Source: Tolypocladium sp. Sup5 PDA-1 (taxonomy: Eukaryota; Ascomycota; Sordariomycetes; Hypocreales; Ophiocordycipitaceae). From it: 64,000 nt of DNA. Where the stretch lies: NCBI GenBank assembly GCA_000750105.3, contig JPHH03000014.1:496001-560000 (forward strand), written 5' to 3'. Positions 11,062 through 22,086 of this stretch are shown here, piece after piece. Within the stretch, counting starts at the first letter, position 1. Every line of letters begins with the position of its first letter. Both the position numbers and the translations under genes were made by a program. Below the pieces are notes generated by a model. It made no database searches. It was not told the origin of the DNA and saw nothing but the letters and a program-made list of their open reading frames with translations.

Positions 11062-12914
11062 ATGGCGGACATCATCCGCGACGCTCCGATCGGACAGCTT
11101 GTACGCTGGTTCACCAACAACCGCCGCCTTCAGTACCCAGAGGAGAAGCCCGACTTCAAGATCCCCGAAGCTTGGATTCGTCCACCGACTGCAGTCGCTC
11201 GAAACTCGGCCCTCTCATCCTCTACCCTCCACGAGAATGCTGAAGCCGCCAAAGACTCCCGTCCGAGTGTCGAGCAGAGGAACGTACAACAGCACAAGGA
11301 CGCCATCAGTGACCTTGTCGAGCCGCGACACGAGACACCTGATGGCTTTGTCGCCCCAGAAAACTTCAACTCCATACCTCTGGTGCTTCAGCGCACCAAC
11401 CAGTACGACGACGCCCTTCTGGTCGATTGGTACAACGACGATCCCGACAACCCGCACAACTGGTCTGGCCGTAAGCGCGCTGCGATTACAACCATCATCT
11501 GCCTTTATACATTCGTCGTCTACACTTCCTCAGCCATCTACACCAGCTCCACGCAAGGTGTGATGGATGAGTTTGGCGTCAGCCAACTCGAGGCTACTCT
11601 TGGATTATCGCTCTACGTTCTCGGATACGGAATCGGGCCACTGATCTTCTCTCCGCTCAGCGAAATCCCGCTTATTGGCCGGAACCCGGTTTATATCATT
11701 ACTATGATCCTCTTTGTTCTCATCTCCATTCCAACTGCATTTGCACCCGACTTTACGAGCCTCGTTGTCTTGCGCTTTCTGCAGGGATTCTTCGGTTCAC
11801 CTTGTCTAGCCTCTGGAGGCGCTTCCCTCGGAGACTTATACAGCCTGGCGTCCTTGCCGTACGCTATGTTGGCTTGGGTCTCTGCCTCCTACTGCGGTCG
11901 TAAGTTTGCAATGTCCGCGTCTTTGCTCTTCACTAACAACCTCGTGTCTCAGCGGCCCTGGGGCCTCTCCTTAGCGGCTTTTCGGTTCCCGTTATGAACT
12001 GGCGATGGTCCCTATTCGAGTCTATCTGGGCCTCTGCTCCCATTCTGATAGCGATGCTCCTCTTCCTTCCTGAGACGAGTGCCCCGAGCATATTACTCCG
12101 CCGCGCCCAACGCCTTACCAGGATTACCGGCAAGCAATTTGTATCTCAATCCCAGATCGACCAATCCAATGTGAAGCCCTCGGCCGTGTTCCTCGACGCC
12201 ATCATCAAGCCAATCGAAATCACTTTCAAGGATCCCGCTGTTCTCTTTGTACAGATATACACAGCCATCATCTACGGCATCTACTATTCATGCAAGTCCT
12301 CGCTACATCCATGTTTCAGCTTGAAGTCCCGGCTCTAATTTGTGAAAACTGCAGTCTTTGAAGCTTTCCCCCTTGTTTACCCTGTTTACTACGGCATGAG
12401 CTTGGGCCAAGTCGGTCTCGTCTTTCTCTGCATCCTGGTCGCCTGCATCCTGGGCGTTCTCGGCTACATCACCTGCCTCTACTACCTGAACCGCCGCGGC
12501 ATCTCGAGCCAAGAGCAGCGACTTCTTCCCGCCCTTCCTGCGTCTTTCGGTCCCACGATCGGCCTCTTCCTCTTCGCCTGGACAGCCCGCGCTTCCATCC
12601 ACTGGATTGTTCCCACTATCGGCATCACGATATACGGCGCAAACGTCTTCATCGTTTTTCAATGCCTGTTCATCTATATCCCCCTTAGCTATCCGCAGTA
12701 TGCAGCCAGTCTGTTCGCCGCAAACGACTTCTTCCGTAGCGCTCTTGCCTGCGGGAGCGTGTTGTTTGCTCACCCGCTCTTTGGCAACCTCGGTGTGGCG
12801 AGGGGAGTTAGTGTCCTAGGTGGGCTAAGCTTTATGGGAATTGCTGGTATTTGGCTCCTGTACTTTTACGGCGCCAGACTGCGTGCTATGAGTAAGTTTG
12901 CGGTGTCGGGCTGA
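11062..12914 (+). CDS. MFS drug:H+ antiporter, FLR1/CAF5-like (DHA1)
   Basis: Polytopic plasma-membrane transporter of 578 residues, of the fungal group that exports fluconazole, benomyl and caffeine-like compounds. Exons are 11062-11899, 11953-12291 and 12355-12914. The N-terminal cytoplasmic region has the typical IRDAPIGQLVR and LQYPEEKPDF segments. Twelve hydrophobic segments follow from about residue 140. The DHA1 signature is rebuilt across intron 1 (CG|PALGPLLSG), and intron 2 restores GIYYSFFEAFPLVYP. Intron 2 (12292-12354) begins GCAAGT, a GC-AG intron, the only frame-preserving choice I can find. The gene lies between a transporter relic and a MOB gene, with no sign of an operon-like cluster. 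The substrate cannot be inferred. Confidence 0.9.
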
Positions 12915-13080
12915 TTGGCTCGAGCAAGATGAGCCTACATGAGATTCATAAGAGTGCCATAGACACAGCGGCGTGACGTGGGGAAAGCGAACTACAGAGT
13001 AGTTGACTCGAACGTCGGTAGGCAACGTGATGCTCCGAGGCAGGACCTTTTAAATGGAGAACAATCGTACATTTACACGG

Positions 13081-13958
13081 CTATGGACCACTTTTCAAGT
13101 CCGCATAGCCGTATGCCTTTGATTCGGGAGGGAGAGTACCGTTGGCAGCCCAGAGGTTAATAAGAAGCTGCATGGGTTCCATATCTTGAGGCGTGAGCAT
13201 GTCAAGAGCTGTGGCAGTTAAAAGGAAGTGGCTGAAGCAGCTATTCAGCTGCTTCTCCAGGTTAAGGTGATAGAATGGCTCCACGAAATGGTCCCAGTAG
13301 AGATGAGCGTAGACGCGGAACATTTGAAGAAACATGGACTGGCAAATCCCAGGCAATTCTTTGGGAAAGCCGCTTCGCTTGCCGGTCCAGTCATCCGACC
13401 CCGCCAGGGGGGCACCAGTGGTAGTTGAAGGGTTGTGCGCGAACGAGACAGTTGGAGGGTCTGTTGGGAAGAGTTCCTCGTTGTCAATCTTGCCCGAGAT
13501 CCACCGCTGCATGAGTGTTATGTACTCATGCGCTGGCACTTCAGTGGGCTCAAGGCGACTGTTGAGCCACGTGTATGTACGACTACATGATGTTGGGATG
13601 AGAAGAGTGCCGGCGCTTGTATGGGTACGACTTACAGTCCAGCGGACATTTTCGGACAGGTGCATATGGCACTTCCGTCATCCTCCTCGTCAAGGACGAC
13701 GCGAACAAAGTTCCACAAGATGCGGTAGTGCTCGACGGCTGAATGTGTTAGGGTGTGGCAAATTCCAGCGCAAAATGCTCATTCGGGATCGAGCTTACTC
13801 TGATGTGCCATCCATTCTCCCTCCTCAACAGTCCTGGGCCTACTGCTAAGAGTCATAAAGTTCCCTTTGACGATGTGCTTTGCGTAGATGGGGTTGAGCC
13901 ACAGGGGAAGTTGTCGAGGATGAGGTGGACGAGGGCTCGATTCCGCAGTTGTCGCCAT
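13081..13958 (-). CDS. MOB-family kinase co-activator, MOB2-like
   Basis: MOB proteins bind and activate NDR/LATS kinases (Cbk1/COT-1 or Dbf2 in fungi). Assembled as three exons on the minus strand: 13958-13799, 13738-13636 and 13582-13081, giving 254 residues. Introns are 60 and 53 bp with GTAAGC/GTAAGT donors and a CTAAC branch site. Seen: PLWLNPIYAKHIVKGNF near the N-terminus, EGEWMAHQ, the MSAG turn that precedes the usual Tyr-x-Trp (here YTW), PAHEYITLMQRWISGKIDNE, and FRVYAHLYWDHF with the conserved His pair. The first zinc-ligand pair reads C-T-C just before PKMSAG, shorter than the usual C-x4-C spacing, so zinc binding may be altered. The N-terminal blocks resemble MOB2 more than MOB1 or phocein. 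It could be a functional divergent paralogue or an early-decaying copy. Confidence 0.8.
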
Positions 13959-15362
13959 GTCGATGGACTGAGAAAGCCAAGAAGAAGTCGACAGCGGTGG
14001 CGCTGAGTTCTGGAAAATGCGAAGGCCGAGCCGCTAGGTGCGTTTCCTGTGATTTCGTGACCCCTCAGTTGCAGACGTCGCGACAATGGGAAGACGCGAG
14101 AGGGGGTGAGTCGGTGACGGAATCAGATTCGCAGCACAAGGGTGGTCGGCTGCTGCATGGCCGGTCAAATGATTTGCCGCAGCCGATCTGGTGCGGTGGC
14201 TGTTGTCGTTGGCTGTTGTCGTGGGCTGTTGTAAGTTGGCTGTTGTAAGTTGCAGCATCCCAGGTTGAGGTCGCGGTGGTGGAAGCACCCGCTTCTTGCC
14301 GACGGCCTTGCGGAATCTCCTGCAAAAGCCTCTCAGACTGCTCATTGCCCCGAGGGAAATACTACTTTACTCTTGAGCGAGGCACTTGCTTCCACATGTC
14401 CCGATTGAGCAATGGCAACGTTGGCTGCACTCAGAGCCAGACCGGCCAAATGGAACAAGCGTCGGGCGACCCTATGCTATTATCACACCGGCTTTGCCGC
14501 ATCTCGTAATCTTCCCTCTCGCAATGCATCCATCTGTTGGCGCTCACTTTCTGGGCGGCTCCCTGGAGCCTGGCCCCCTGGTAATGCCAACGGGCCATCG
14601 GGCGCTGAATTCGACATCCGGTCCAAGTCCCCTCTGTCTGCAGCTACGAAGTACGTTATGTTATTCCCTGTAGAGTTGGACTGGTCTCAACTACGAGAAG
14701 ACACACGGGCCTGCTTCCGATCCCTGTGTTACCTGAGCCCCTCGACCATGGCCTTTGCGCATCCTCTTCATCGGGAACTAATGCGCATAATCCATGTGGA
14801 TGTCTGGTGGGATGCACCGACCGTCCGCGTCATGTCGAACAAGGGTGGGCCTCTTAAGACTTGTGAACCGCCTCCATCAATTATCAATCATAAGAGCATG
14901 TCGACGTCCCGAGTCAACGCCCCGAGTCAAGATCATGTCCACTTTCCCAAATGCCCACTTCGGCCCGAAGCTTATTGTGTCGAGTGTCAATGTTTCGGCA
15001 TGGCTTTACACGACGTGCAGGGCTCAGTCTTTGACCCCTTGTGGCACCCGCCGACATGAACCATTCAAAGTACGATGACTGTGCTTTCTTGACCAAAGGA
15101 AACACGTGGAGTCTGCCAGGCCAATGTAAATAGCTCATGGAGTCATTGAGTCAAGTATTGGATCTTTATATGCCGATGGCCCCCCAAGGACAATTAATTA
15201 TGACTGCTTCGTAGCTGTCACAATCGGCTCAGTGTCTAGTCGCCGAAGCCGAAGCGTCCCGTCGTTCAACATCCCCATCGCCTGCCAGCCTGGTATTGAC
15301 AGGTTTCTTAGCCATCAGTCTTTCGATACCTCTTTCGCGCCGGTCGCACCAAGCCAGTCACA
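13959..15362. other. intergenic between MOB and amidotransferase genes
   Basis: About 1.4 kb. It includes the GGCTGTTGT repeat and an AT-rich element TTTATA near 15166, about 200 bp before the next ATG. A 215-codon open frame (14412-15059) shows no recognisable motif and I do not call it a gene. Confidence 0.5.
14200..14252 (+). repeat. short tandem repeat of GGCTGTTGT units
   Basis: Four imperfect head-to-tail copies of a 12-14 bp unit with core GGCTGTTGT, separated by CGTT, CGTG or AAGTT. Non-coding, in the spacer upstream of both flanking genes. Confidence 0.7.
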
Positions 15363-17905
15363 ATGTGCGGCTTCTTGGCGAGTTGTACTTGTCCTCATGC
15401 CGAGGGGAATGCGGACATCCACGGCCGTGTCATCGGTCAATTAAGCCGCGGCATCACCAGCGACAAGGCCCATGGCAACGGCCATACGAACGGTCATACA
15501 AATGGCCATACAAATGGTCATTCACACGCTATCAACGGTAGTAACGGTGTTCATACAAACGACTATGCAAATGGCTATGCAGACGGCTATGCAAAGGCAT
15601 ATGCAAACGCCTATGCTTCCGCGTATGCTTCCGCGTATGCTTCCGTCTCTGCAAACGGCCATACGCGCGGCATCAACGGTAGCAACGGTGTTCTCCCAAG
15701 CGGTTTCACTACTCGCCACACAAACGGAGTTACCGGTGCTAATGGCAAGGCGCTTGCCAACGACTCGATACGGGATGAGCTCGCCAAAAACCTCCAAGCC
15801 GGCGTTGATGCCATCAAACATCGAGGACCTGATGGATCCGGCGTCTGGGTGAGCCATGACGGACGAGTTGGCCTTGCCCACTGCCGCCTCTCCATCAACG
15901 ACCTTTCCCCGAGCGGATCCCAACCTCTACACAGCGATGATGGCTCAATCCATGCAGTCGTGAACGGCGAAATCTACGACGACGACCGCTTGCGCAAGTT
16001 CTGCACCGCGGAACACGGATATACATTTTCCAGCGAAAGCGATAGCGAGCTTGTCATCGCATTGTACAAGATCCATGGCGCCCCGGGGCTATTCGAGCAT
16101 CTCCGAGGCGAGTTTGCCTTTGTGCTATTCGATGAGAGAGAGGGCTCTACAAGGACCATCGCTGGCCGTGACCGGTTTGGTATTAAGCCCCTCTTGTGGA
16201 CCGTTCTTGACGACAAGGTCCTTTTCTCGGCCGAGGCGAAGGCATTCTTGCCGATGGGCTGGAAGCCGGAGTGGAATGTTCGTGGCATCACCGATGCTGG
16301 CTGGTTGCTGGACGACCGAACCGTCTTCAAGGGCGTGAGAAAGCTCATGCCTGGGCATTGGATGGAGATTACCGACGAGCGCGGCGTGGAGATTCACAAG
16401 TACTGGGACGCAGACTATCCGGACAAGGTATGCTACCCTCTCGGCCTTGGCTACCAGTGTGTAAGTGCTGATTCGATGTAGACGAAGCCTGATCCTCGGA
16501 CGGTCGACGAGATGGTCCTCGGAGTGCGCGAACGCCTCGTAGAGGCAATCCGATTGCGACTACGGGCAGATGTTCCCGTCGGTGTCTACCTCTCTGGCGG
16601 TATCGATTCGTCTGCCGTAGCAGGCATCGTAACGGACTTGGCTCGGAAGGAGGGCGTCAAAATCGGCAGCGAGCAGGCCACAAGAGTTGCCTGCTTCAGT
16701 CTCCGGTTTGGACAAGAGGCGGGATATGACGAGACCGGTAACGATCTGCCCCTTTCCGCGGCCGTGGTACAATCTGCTAAAGTGCGTCGCTAGAAATTGC
16801 CGAACGCACGGCGAAATGGCTCGGCGTCGAGAGCTTCAGACTCGACATGACCGAGGACAAACTAGCAGACAACTTCGCCGACGCGGCTTACCACTGCGAG
16901 CATCACCACTTCGACCTCAACGCCGTCGGGAAGTTTACCCTGTCGGATTTCACCCGCAAACACGGCATCAAAGTCGTCATAACCGGCGAGGGTTCCGACG
17001 AACACTTTTGCGGGTACCCCAGCTTTGCCGCCGAGTTCCTGCGCGAGGCTGACCAGGCCATGCCAGACTCCGTCCTGGCCCGAGACGATGCGCTGCGAGA
17101 GGGATTGTTCAAGACTGCCCACGCCGAGACAAACTCCGTGTGGCGCTCCCAGTCGGCGACGGAATCGGGCGTCCTGGCTGACGTCAAGGGAAGCACGATG
17201 CCCGACAGCCTCCTCGGCTGGCAACCGCCTAAAGACGTATACAAGAAATGGGTGCACGATCAGTACCAGGACAGGTGGGACAATTGCGAGACGGTCATGG
17301 CCGCCCACTCGTCCGAGGTACGAGACAAGATGCGAGAAAAGTGGCACGCCACCCACTCCGCCATGTACATGTGGAACAAGAGCACATTGATCAACGTCAT
17401 CTTGGCCTGCCTAGGCGACCGTACGGAGATGGCACACAGCATCGAAGGGCGCACGCCGTTCCTGGACCACCACTTGACCGAGTACATCAATTCTCTGCCG
17501 CCGAGCGTCAAGGTCAAGTACACGCCGCTCGATGAGAGCCGCGATGGCCAGCCCGCCGCCTCAGCTCTGCGTTCCCTCACCGAGAAATGGATCCTGCGCG
17601 AGGCGGCACGCCCATACATAACCGACGAGCTGTATAACCGCAGGAAAGTCACGTTCTGGGCGCCTACGCGGTGGTCCAAGAACGGCCGACTGTACAACAT
17701 GTTCAAGACCCTCCTGACACGAGAGGCGGTGGAGAATCTCGGTTTCGTCAACTACGCCGTCGTTGAGACGGCCTTGGCGAAGGCGTTTGGCGATGTTGCC
17801 GACCCAGCGTCGTTCCGTATTGTCTGCTATACAGGAGGATGGGTGACGCTCGCGCAGAGATTCGGCATCAAGAAAGCTTCCGTGGAAGATTCTAGCTGGA
17901 TGTGA
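15363..17905 (+). CDS. class II glutamine amidotransferase / asparagine-synthetase-like enzyme with repeat insert
   Basis: AsnB-type enzyme: an N-terminal glutaminase hydrolyses Gln and a C-terminal ATP-pyrophosphatase transfers the ammonia to an acid substrate. Exons 15363-16427, 16482-16737 and 16794-17905 give 810 residues. Cys2 (MCG) is the nucleophile, which fixes the start. HRGPDG (about residue 152), NGEIYD and RDRFGIKPL mark the glutaminase, and SGGIDSSA is the ATP loop. An insert of about 115 residues (about 20-135, nt about 15420-15768) lies between the first strand and HRGPDG. It consists of NGHT repeats, then AYA[NS] repeats, then NGSNG. Length exceeds canonical asparagine synthetase (about 550-590), and such long fungal forms often act in secondary or unknown metabolism. 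No biosynthetic partner is obvious nearby. A true asparagine synthetase role is possible but unproven. Confidence 0.88.
15468..15672 (+). repeat. in-frame coding repeats (NGHT and AYA[NS] units)
   Basis: Direct repeats of 12-bp units encoding Asn-Gly-His-Thr, then units encoding Asn/Asp-Gly-Tyr-Ala and Ala-Tyr-Ala-Ser/Asn. The unit lengths are multiples of three, so copy-number change would keep the frame. They lie inside the glutaminase-domain insert of the amidotransferase gene. Confidence 0.85.
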
Positions 17906-18519
17906 TTCTACAGCACATTGGCACTTGGGGGTTGGCGTCCATGGTACATGTATAAAAGGCTAGGGATGACAGTTGCTTCCGCCGATGCAGTACATAAGCT
18001 GGACTGTCTTGGGCCAACGGAGTTTTAATTTGGCTCATTCAATGCATTCATAGTGGCAGGCAACTCTCACTTACGAGTACGAGAGACTAGCTACTAGTTC
18101 AAACACCCATGTTGTGTCATGACTTGGCAGTCGTCGTATCGGAGAGTAGTCCGTATGTAGTCCGTATTTTCGACGCTGACGCAGACTAGTCTCAACGTCA
18201 ACTGGATAGTCCTGGTCTACTATTAGTTGTTAAGCTCCCAAGTTCGGCAATTACGGACCCCGTTAGTCTTGGCCCGTCTTGCCCGTGCCGTATACGTGCC
18301 GCTCCGGCATGTTGTGGAGACATCATGACGACGGACGTTCCACTTCTGAATTAAGGACGCAACGCCGAGCTCATATTTGGGGAAGAAAGCTAGTTTTGTC
18401 CGTGGCTGAGCCCGCTACGTAGCTCAATTATCTCTGTATTCAGCAGTATAAACAAGCTTCAGCCGCCATGCTGCCACCTTGACCGTCCTTTTGGGCCCTC
18501 TCAACCCTCACCAGTCACC
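17906..18519. other. promoter region of secreted-protein gene
   Basis: No coding signal. It contains two near-identical copies of TAGTCCGTAT (about 18147-18168) and a TATA-like element (TATAAAC, about 18448) roughly 70 bp before the ATG at 18520. Confidence 0.5.
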
Positions 18520-19473
18520 ATGCAAACGAATATGCGTTCAGTACTGTTCCTGGGAGTTCTGGCTTCCCAGGCTGTTGCAGCTCCATTGAACAACACCGTC
18601 AACAACTGGCTCTATACGGGTCAAATCGACGACACGACTCTCGCTCTGCTGGACCGACCCGACATCGCAGGCGTCCAAGCACTCTACAATTGGAAGTCTC
18701 TCGAGCCCCAAAAGGACGAGTATGACTTTTCTCGCATCAACAACGACCTCAAACTTGTTGTTGCCAAGGGCAAGCAGCTCTGGGTTCAGCTGCAAGACCG
18801 GACCTTCTCCATCGAGTACAATCCGGTGCCAAACTATCTGCATGCGCCCATCTACACCAACGGGAGTGTCCCGGTGTGCGACGGCAATGATTGCGACAAC
18901 AACTTCCAAGCTGGCGGCTGGCTTGCCGTGCACTGGAATGAGCACGTGCGCGAGCGATTCCAAGCATTGTTAAAGGCAATGTCGAATGAGCTCGACGGCC
19001 GCATCTACGGCATGAACCTGGCAGAGACGTCTGTGGCGCCTGAACCGAACAAGAACAACTTTACCTGCCAGGGCTACTTTGACGGCGAGCTGGACAACGC
19101 CGGGTATGCCGCAAGCGTCTTCCACAAGTCGTACGTCGTGCAGTACGTCAACTTCTGGCCCTGCGGATGGGCCAACGCGAACAACTACCTGTCCACATCG
19201 TTTGACTTTTACGCCAAACACGGCGTCGGCGTCGGCGGGCCAGATCTCATCCCCTACAAGAAGGGACAGGAGGACAACTCTTATCCGTATATATCCCAGT
19301 ATCGCAACAAGGTTCCCATCAGCGTCGTTGCGGTCCAGGAGCCGGACTTGCAGGCAATCAACCCGAACACCACCAAGCCTTTTACCAAGCAGGAGTTTAC
19401 GGACTTCGCGGTTAATCAACTTGGGTCGAAAATCATCTTTTGGGCGGAGTCGTCTCCTTGGCTTAGCTCATGA
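18520..19473 (+). CDS. secreted protein with glycoside-hydrolase-like barrel features
   Basis: Single-exon 317-residue protein. The first 20 or so residues form a good signal peptide (basic start, LFLGVLASQAVAA, then APL), so it is predicted to be secreted. The mature part has alternating segments such as GVQALYNWKSLEPQKDEYDF and GKQLWVQLQDRTF, which resemble beta/alpha-barrel hydrolases of fungi, plus an acidic LAETS and a late WAESSPWL. Acidic residues at these strand ends could be catalytic, but I cannot assign a GH family. Several N-x-S/T sites (NNT, NGS, NFT, NTT) suggest glycosylation. The Cys pair in CDGNDCDN may form a disulphide. Secretion is seen; enzyme class is inference. Confidence 0.8.
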   Translation: MQTNMRSVLFLGVLASQAVAAPLNNTVNNWLYTGQIDDTTLALLDRPDIAGVQALYNWKSLEPQKDEYDFSRINNDLKLVVAKGKQLWVQLQDRTFSIEYNPVPNYLHAPIYTNGSVPVCDGNDCDNNFQAGGWLAVHWNEHVRERFQALLKAMSNELDGRIYGMNLAETSVAPEPNKNNFTCQGYFDGELDNAGYAASVFHKSYVVQYVNFWPCGWANANNYLSTSFDFYAKHGVGVGGPDLIPYKKGQEDNSYPYISQYRNKVPISVVAVQEPDLQAINPNTTKPFTKQEFTDFAVNQLGSKIIFWAESSPWLSS

Positions 19474-19659
19474 TGGCTGGCTGGAGGTGGCCAGAGGGAA
19501 TTTTGAAGGCCTGGGTTTTAATCATTATGATGCCGACAGAAGTTTAGGCAGACAAAGACCTTCATTCACAAGAAACCGAGCAACAAAATGTAGACACGTT
19601 TCAAATCTAACCATATTTATCCGCCCTTCGCTCATTAAACATCAATGAGGGCCATCCAC

Positions 19660-20869
19660 TCATTGTTCACCAGCAACCTGAGCCACGGCCGAGTCTGTAG
19701 CTTTCTGATAATCCGCCAGATCCATCAAGGGCACTTTGACTTTTTCCACGGCATCCCTCAAAATGGTAGCAGTGGGGCATCTGTGAGGCGCTCCACCGGG
19801 TCCAGCGTACCATCTTGGCTCCCGGAAAGATAAGACCATCAGTAGGACTCCTTGACCGCAATATCCATCAAATCCGTCTTCAAGCTCCTCAACAGTGATG
19901 TTGTTCTCGTAAAGATTCTTAAGCAATGCCCCATATCTGATCGCAGAGCATTCGAAAGTGGGACACACTGCTGAGTCACGAAACTGATCGAGGACACCGT
20001 TAATGCTGTCGGCAATTGCTGCGAGGTATTCTCGTCGTTTCTGATACAAACCATCTGCAGGATTGGCTATTAAATCGTCACTTCCCTTAGCAATGAACTT
20101 ACTCACCGATAATGGATGCTGGAATGGGTAAGCCAAGATCCTGGATTCTCCCTCTGCTGGCTTCTATGACTGAACATGCAGCCGATCGAAAGACGTTGGG
20201 AGAATGAAAGGCGTTTGCAACAAACAATGAGAGAACGAGGTCTCTCCCAGTTTGCAATGGTGTACGAATTCCATGCGGAAACCGTCTAACCATCCACGTT
20301 TTGTAGAAAAACGAGGTCGTATCGTGGCATGCGTAATAATCGATTATCACAGCAATCTGAGCCATTTGCTGCAAGGGCAGCTCACGTGGAACATCTTTGC
20401 CGCGGCCGTGTATGATTCTCATGACGATAAGGAGGGCTTTCTCATCCCAAGATTCGGCTTGCACAATGCGACTACCGTCTTCAGTAACATCGAGAGACTC
20501 CTTCCACGGGCTTTTGAACTGCGTGCGAAAGTAGCTCGAGGCTGTGATGAGGTGCTTCGACGAGAGCCGGAAACAAACTCCTTGTGCCTGAAGCTTCCTT
20601 CTCTTCTTTTCCGGCTCGTCGCTGTGCGCTTGAGCTTCTCGAGTCGCGGCAGTGGAGTCTGGGGCAACGACAGAGGAAGTTCCAGAACCAGACCCAGTCG
20701 TTGGGGCAGCCGGTAGGGGGACATGGCCCGAGCCACCGCTCCCATCTGAAGCCCTCGCAGTTTCCAGTGAGGTGAGGTCGGATCCCAGTACCGCAAAGGG
20801 CTCGTTTGCGTCGGATAGGATAAGAATGGTATCCCCCTCAGGATCCAGGTCGTACTTGATATCGAGCAT
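19660..20869 (-). CDS. BTB/POZ-like domain protein
   Basis: Two exons, 20869-20107 and 20054-19660 (52-bp intron, GTGAGT...TGCAG), give 385 residues. It belongs to a large fungal family with a divergent BTB fold: DLDPEGDTILIL near the start, then a low-complexity linker, the segment FRLSSKHLITASSYFRTQF, and DEKALLIVMRIIHGR. BTB proteins usually dimerise or act as adaptors for Cul3 ligases; the role of this fungal family is unknown. The intron join gives IIDGLYQKRREYL, a typical continuation. I chose the ATG at 20869. The frame is open further to 20917 without an ATG, and a good acceptor (TTGCAG) lies 3 bp before the chosen ATG, which suggests a leader intron. A decayed relative lies at 27.0-28.3 kb. 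Confidence 0.8.
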
Positions 20870-22086
20870 GGTCTGCAACGTCGGCAGCACGTAGTCGGGT
20901 GGGTAAGACAGAGTCAACGTATCTCAACCGCTGGATATTCGAATGCTCTTTGCCCTTTGCGATGCTCCGTAATCAAGCGGGATTGGGCGGCTTGAAAAAG
21001 AAGAAGGCACACACCAGTGCCTACCAGATCATGTTGTAACCACGACCTGGCTTGTGCGCAGGGGAGTGAAAGAAAGTGCTGTCAGGTGCAGAGGGAAGGG
21101 ACAGAAGAGAATGGGCAAGGTATTTCTGAGTCACTGGAAGTTGGAGCGTGCGAAAATTTCTCCAGGGCAACAGCTGTGAACAGGTTCACCACGCGCCATG
21201 TGGCAACCCACTGAACACGTTCCTAGCCCTGATTCACAGTCGCGCTGTTAACAGGTCACGGGACCAGCTTAGTTTTCTAGAGCTGAAGCAGCACTTCTAA
21301 TGAGGAGGCCCGTCAGATATCGCTACAGATTGGCATTGATCCAGGTGTGGTGTCCGGGAAGTACTTCTTGTACCAATCTTGCGGGGAATCACGAGCTCTT
21401 CCTACAAGGCAAACCCATAGGTTTTGACTAGCTTCCCGGGAATGCTATACGTGGTTCCCTCACAAAAGTCTACTAAAGATGCTTTGTTACACATGTTATT
21501 ACCACCAGGCCGTTAGATGGCAGTCCTCTGGAGTTCATCCACCACGACCGGGGCGCAACCAGAGCAACATGAAACGGCCACATTCTGCTAGAACTTGAAT
21601 TTTGACTTTAACCATGAACGATTTATGTTTATTTCATAGCATAGGGTTTTGGCGCTATCAAGACGTTAGTGCTCAAATGAAGAGACACCTGAGGTCCGCC
21701 ATGGCGAAGTGCGGTTCTGGGTGATCAATATGACTGCCTCCGAGGTGAAGAAGGCGCAGGAGAATGCTAGTGTGAAATCCATCGAGCCAAACCTCATATT
21801 CGAACCCGATTTCATTATTCCAGCAATTCCATAGCCGTCACCCGTTGCCATGCTGTTAGGCGTATTGGACAAGCGAGATCTCAGTAGACGGGTGCTGTTA
21901 CCGAATTAATTATGCTATCCGTACTGTTTCTTCAAATGCCCCAACTGTAAGACGGCCTGGCGTCCATCACATCCACATTCGGTTAGGACAAGTTACACCT
22001 GTCCTTTTGATTGGACCAGATGCCAAGGCAATCGACTTAATGACGCAGATGTCGGATGCAATGTTTCTAAAGCTTCATCTCGTCTC
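20870..22086. other. intergenic between BTB and ceramidase-like genes
   Basis: About 1.2 kb, serving as the divergent promoter of both genes. The only coding-like element is the short peptide relic listed at 21670-21833. Confidence 0.5.
21670..21833 (+). pseudogene. possible relic of a subtilase-propeptide-like (I9-type) segment
   Basis: An open stretch of about 54 codons ends in a stop at 21833 and reads HGEVRFWVINMTASEVKKAQ followed by NASVKSIEPN. The pattern of an aromatic-rich strand, MT-x-x-E-V-x-x, then a V-x-S-I-E-x-N turn resembles the end of subtilisin propeptides and related inhibitors. There is no start codon giving a full domain and no adjacent protease. The resemblance is weak and could be chance. 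Confidence 0.3.

Noticed and set aside
14412..15059. 215-codon open frame
   Set aside because: No recognisable motif or splice partner; expected by chance at this base composition.
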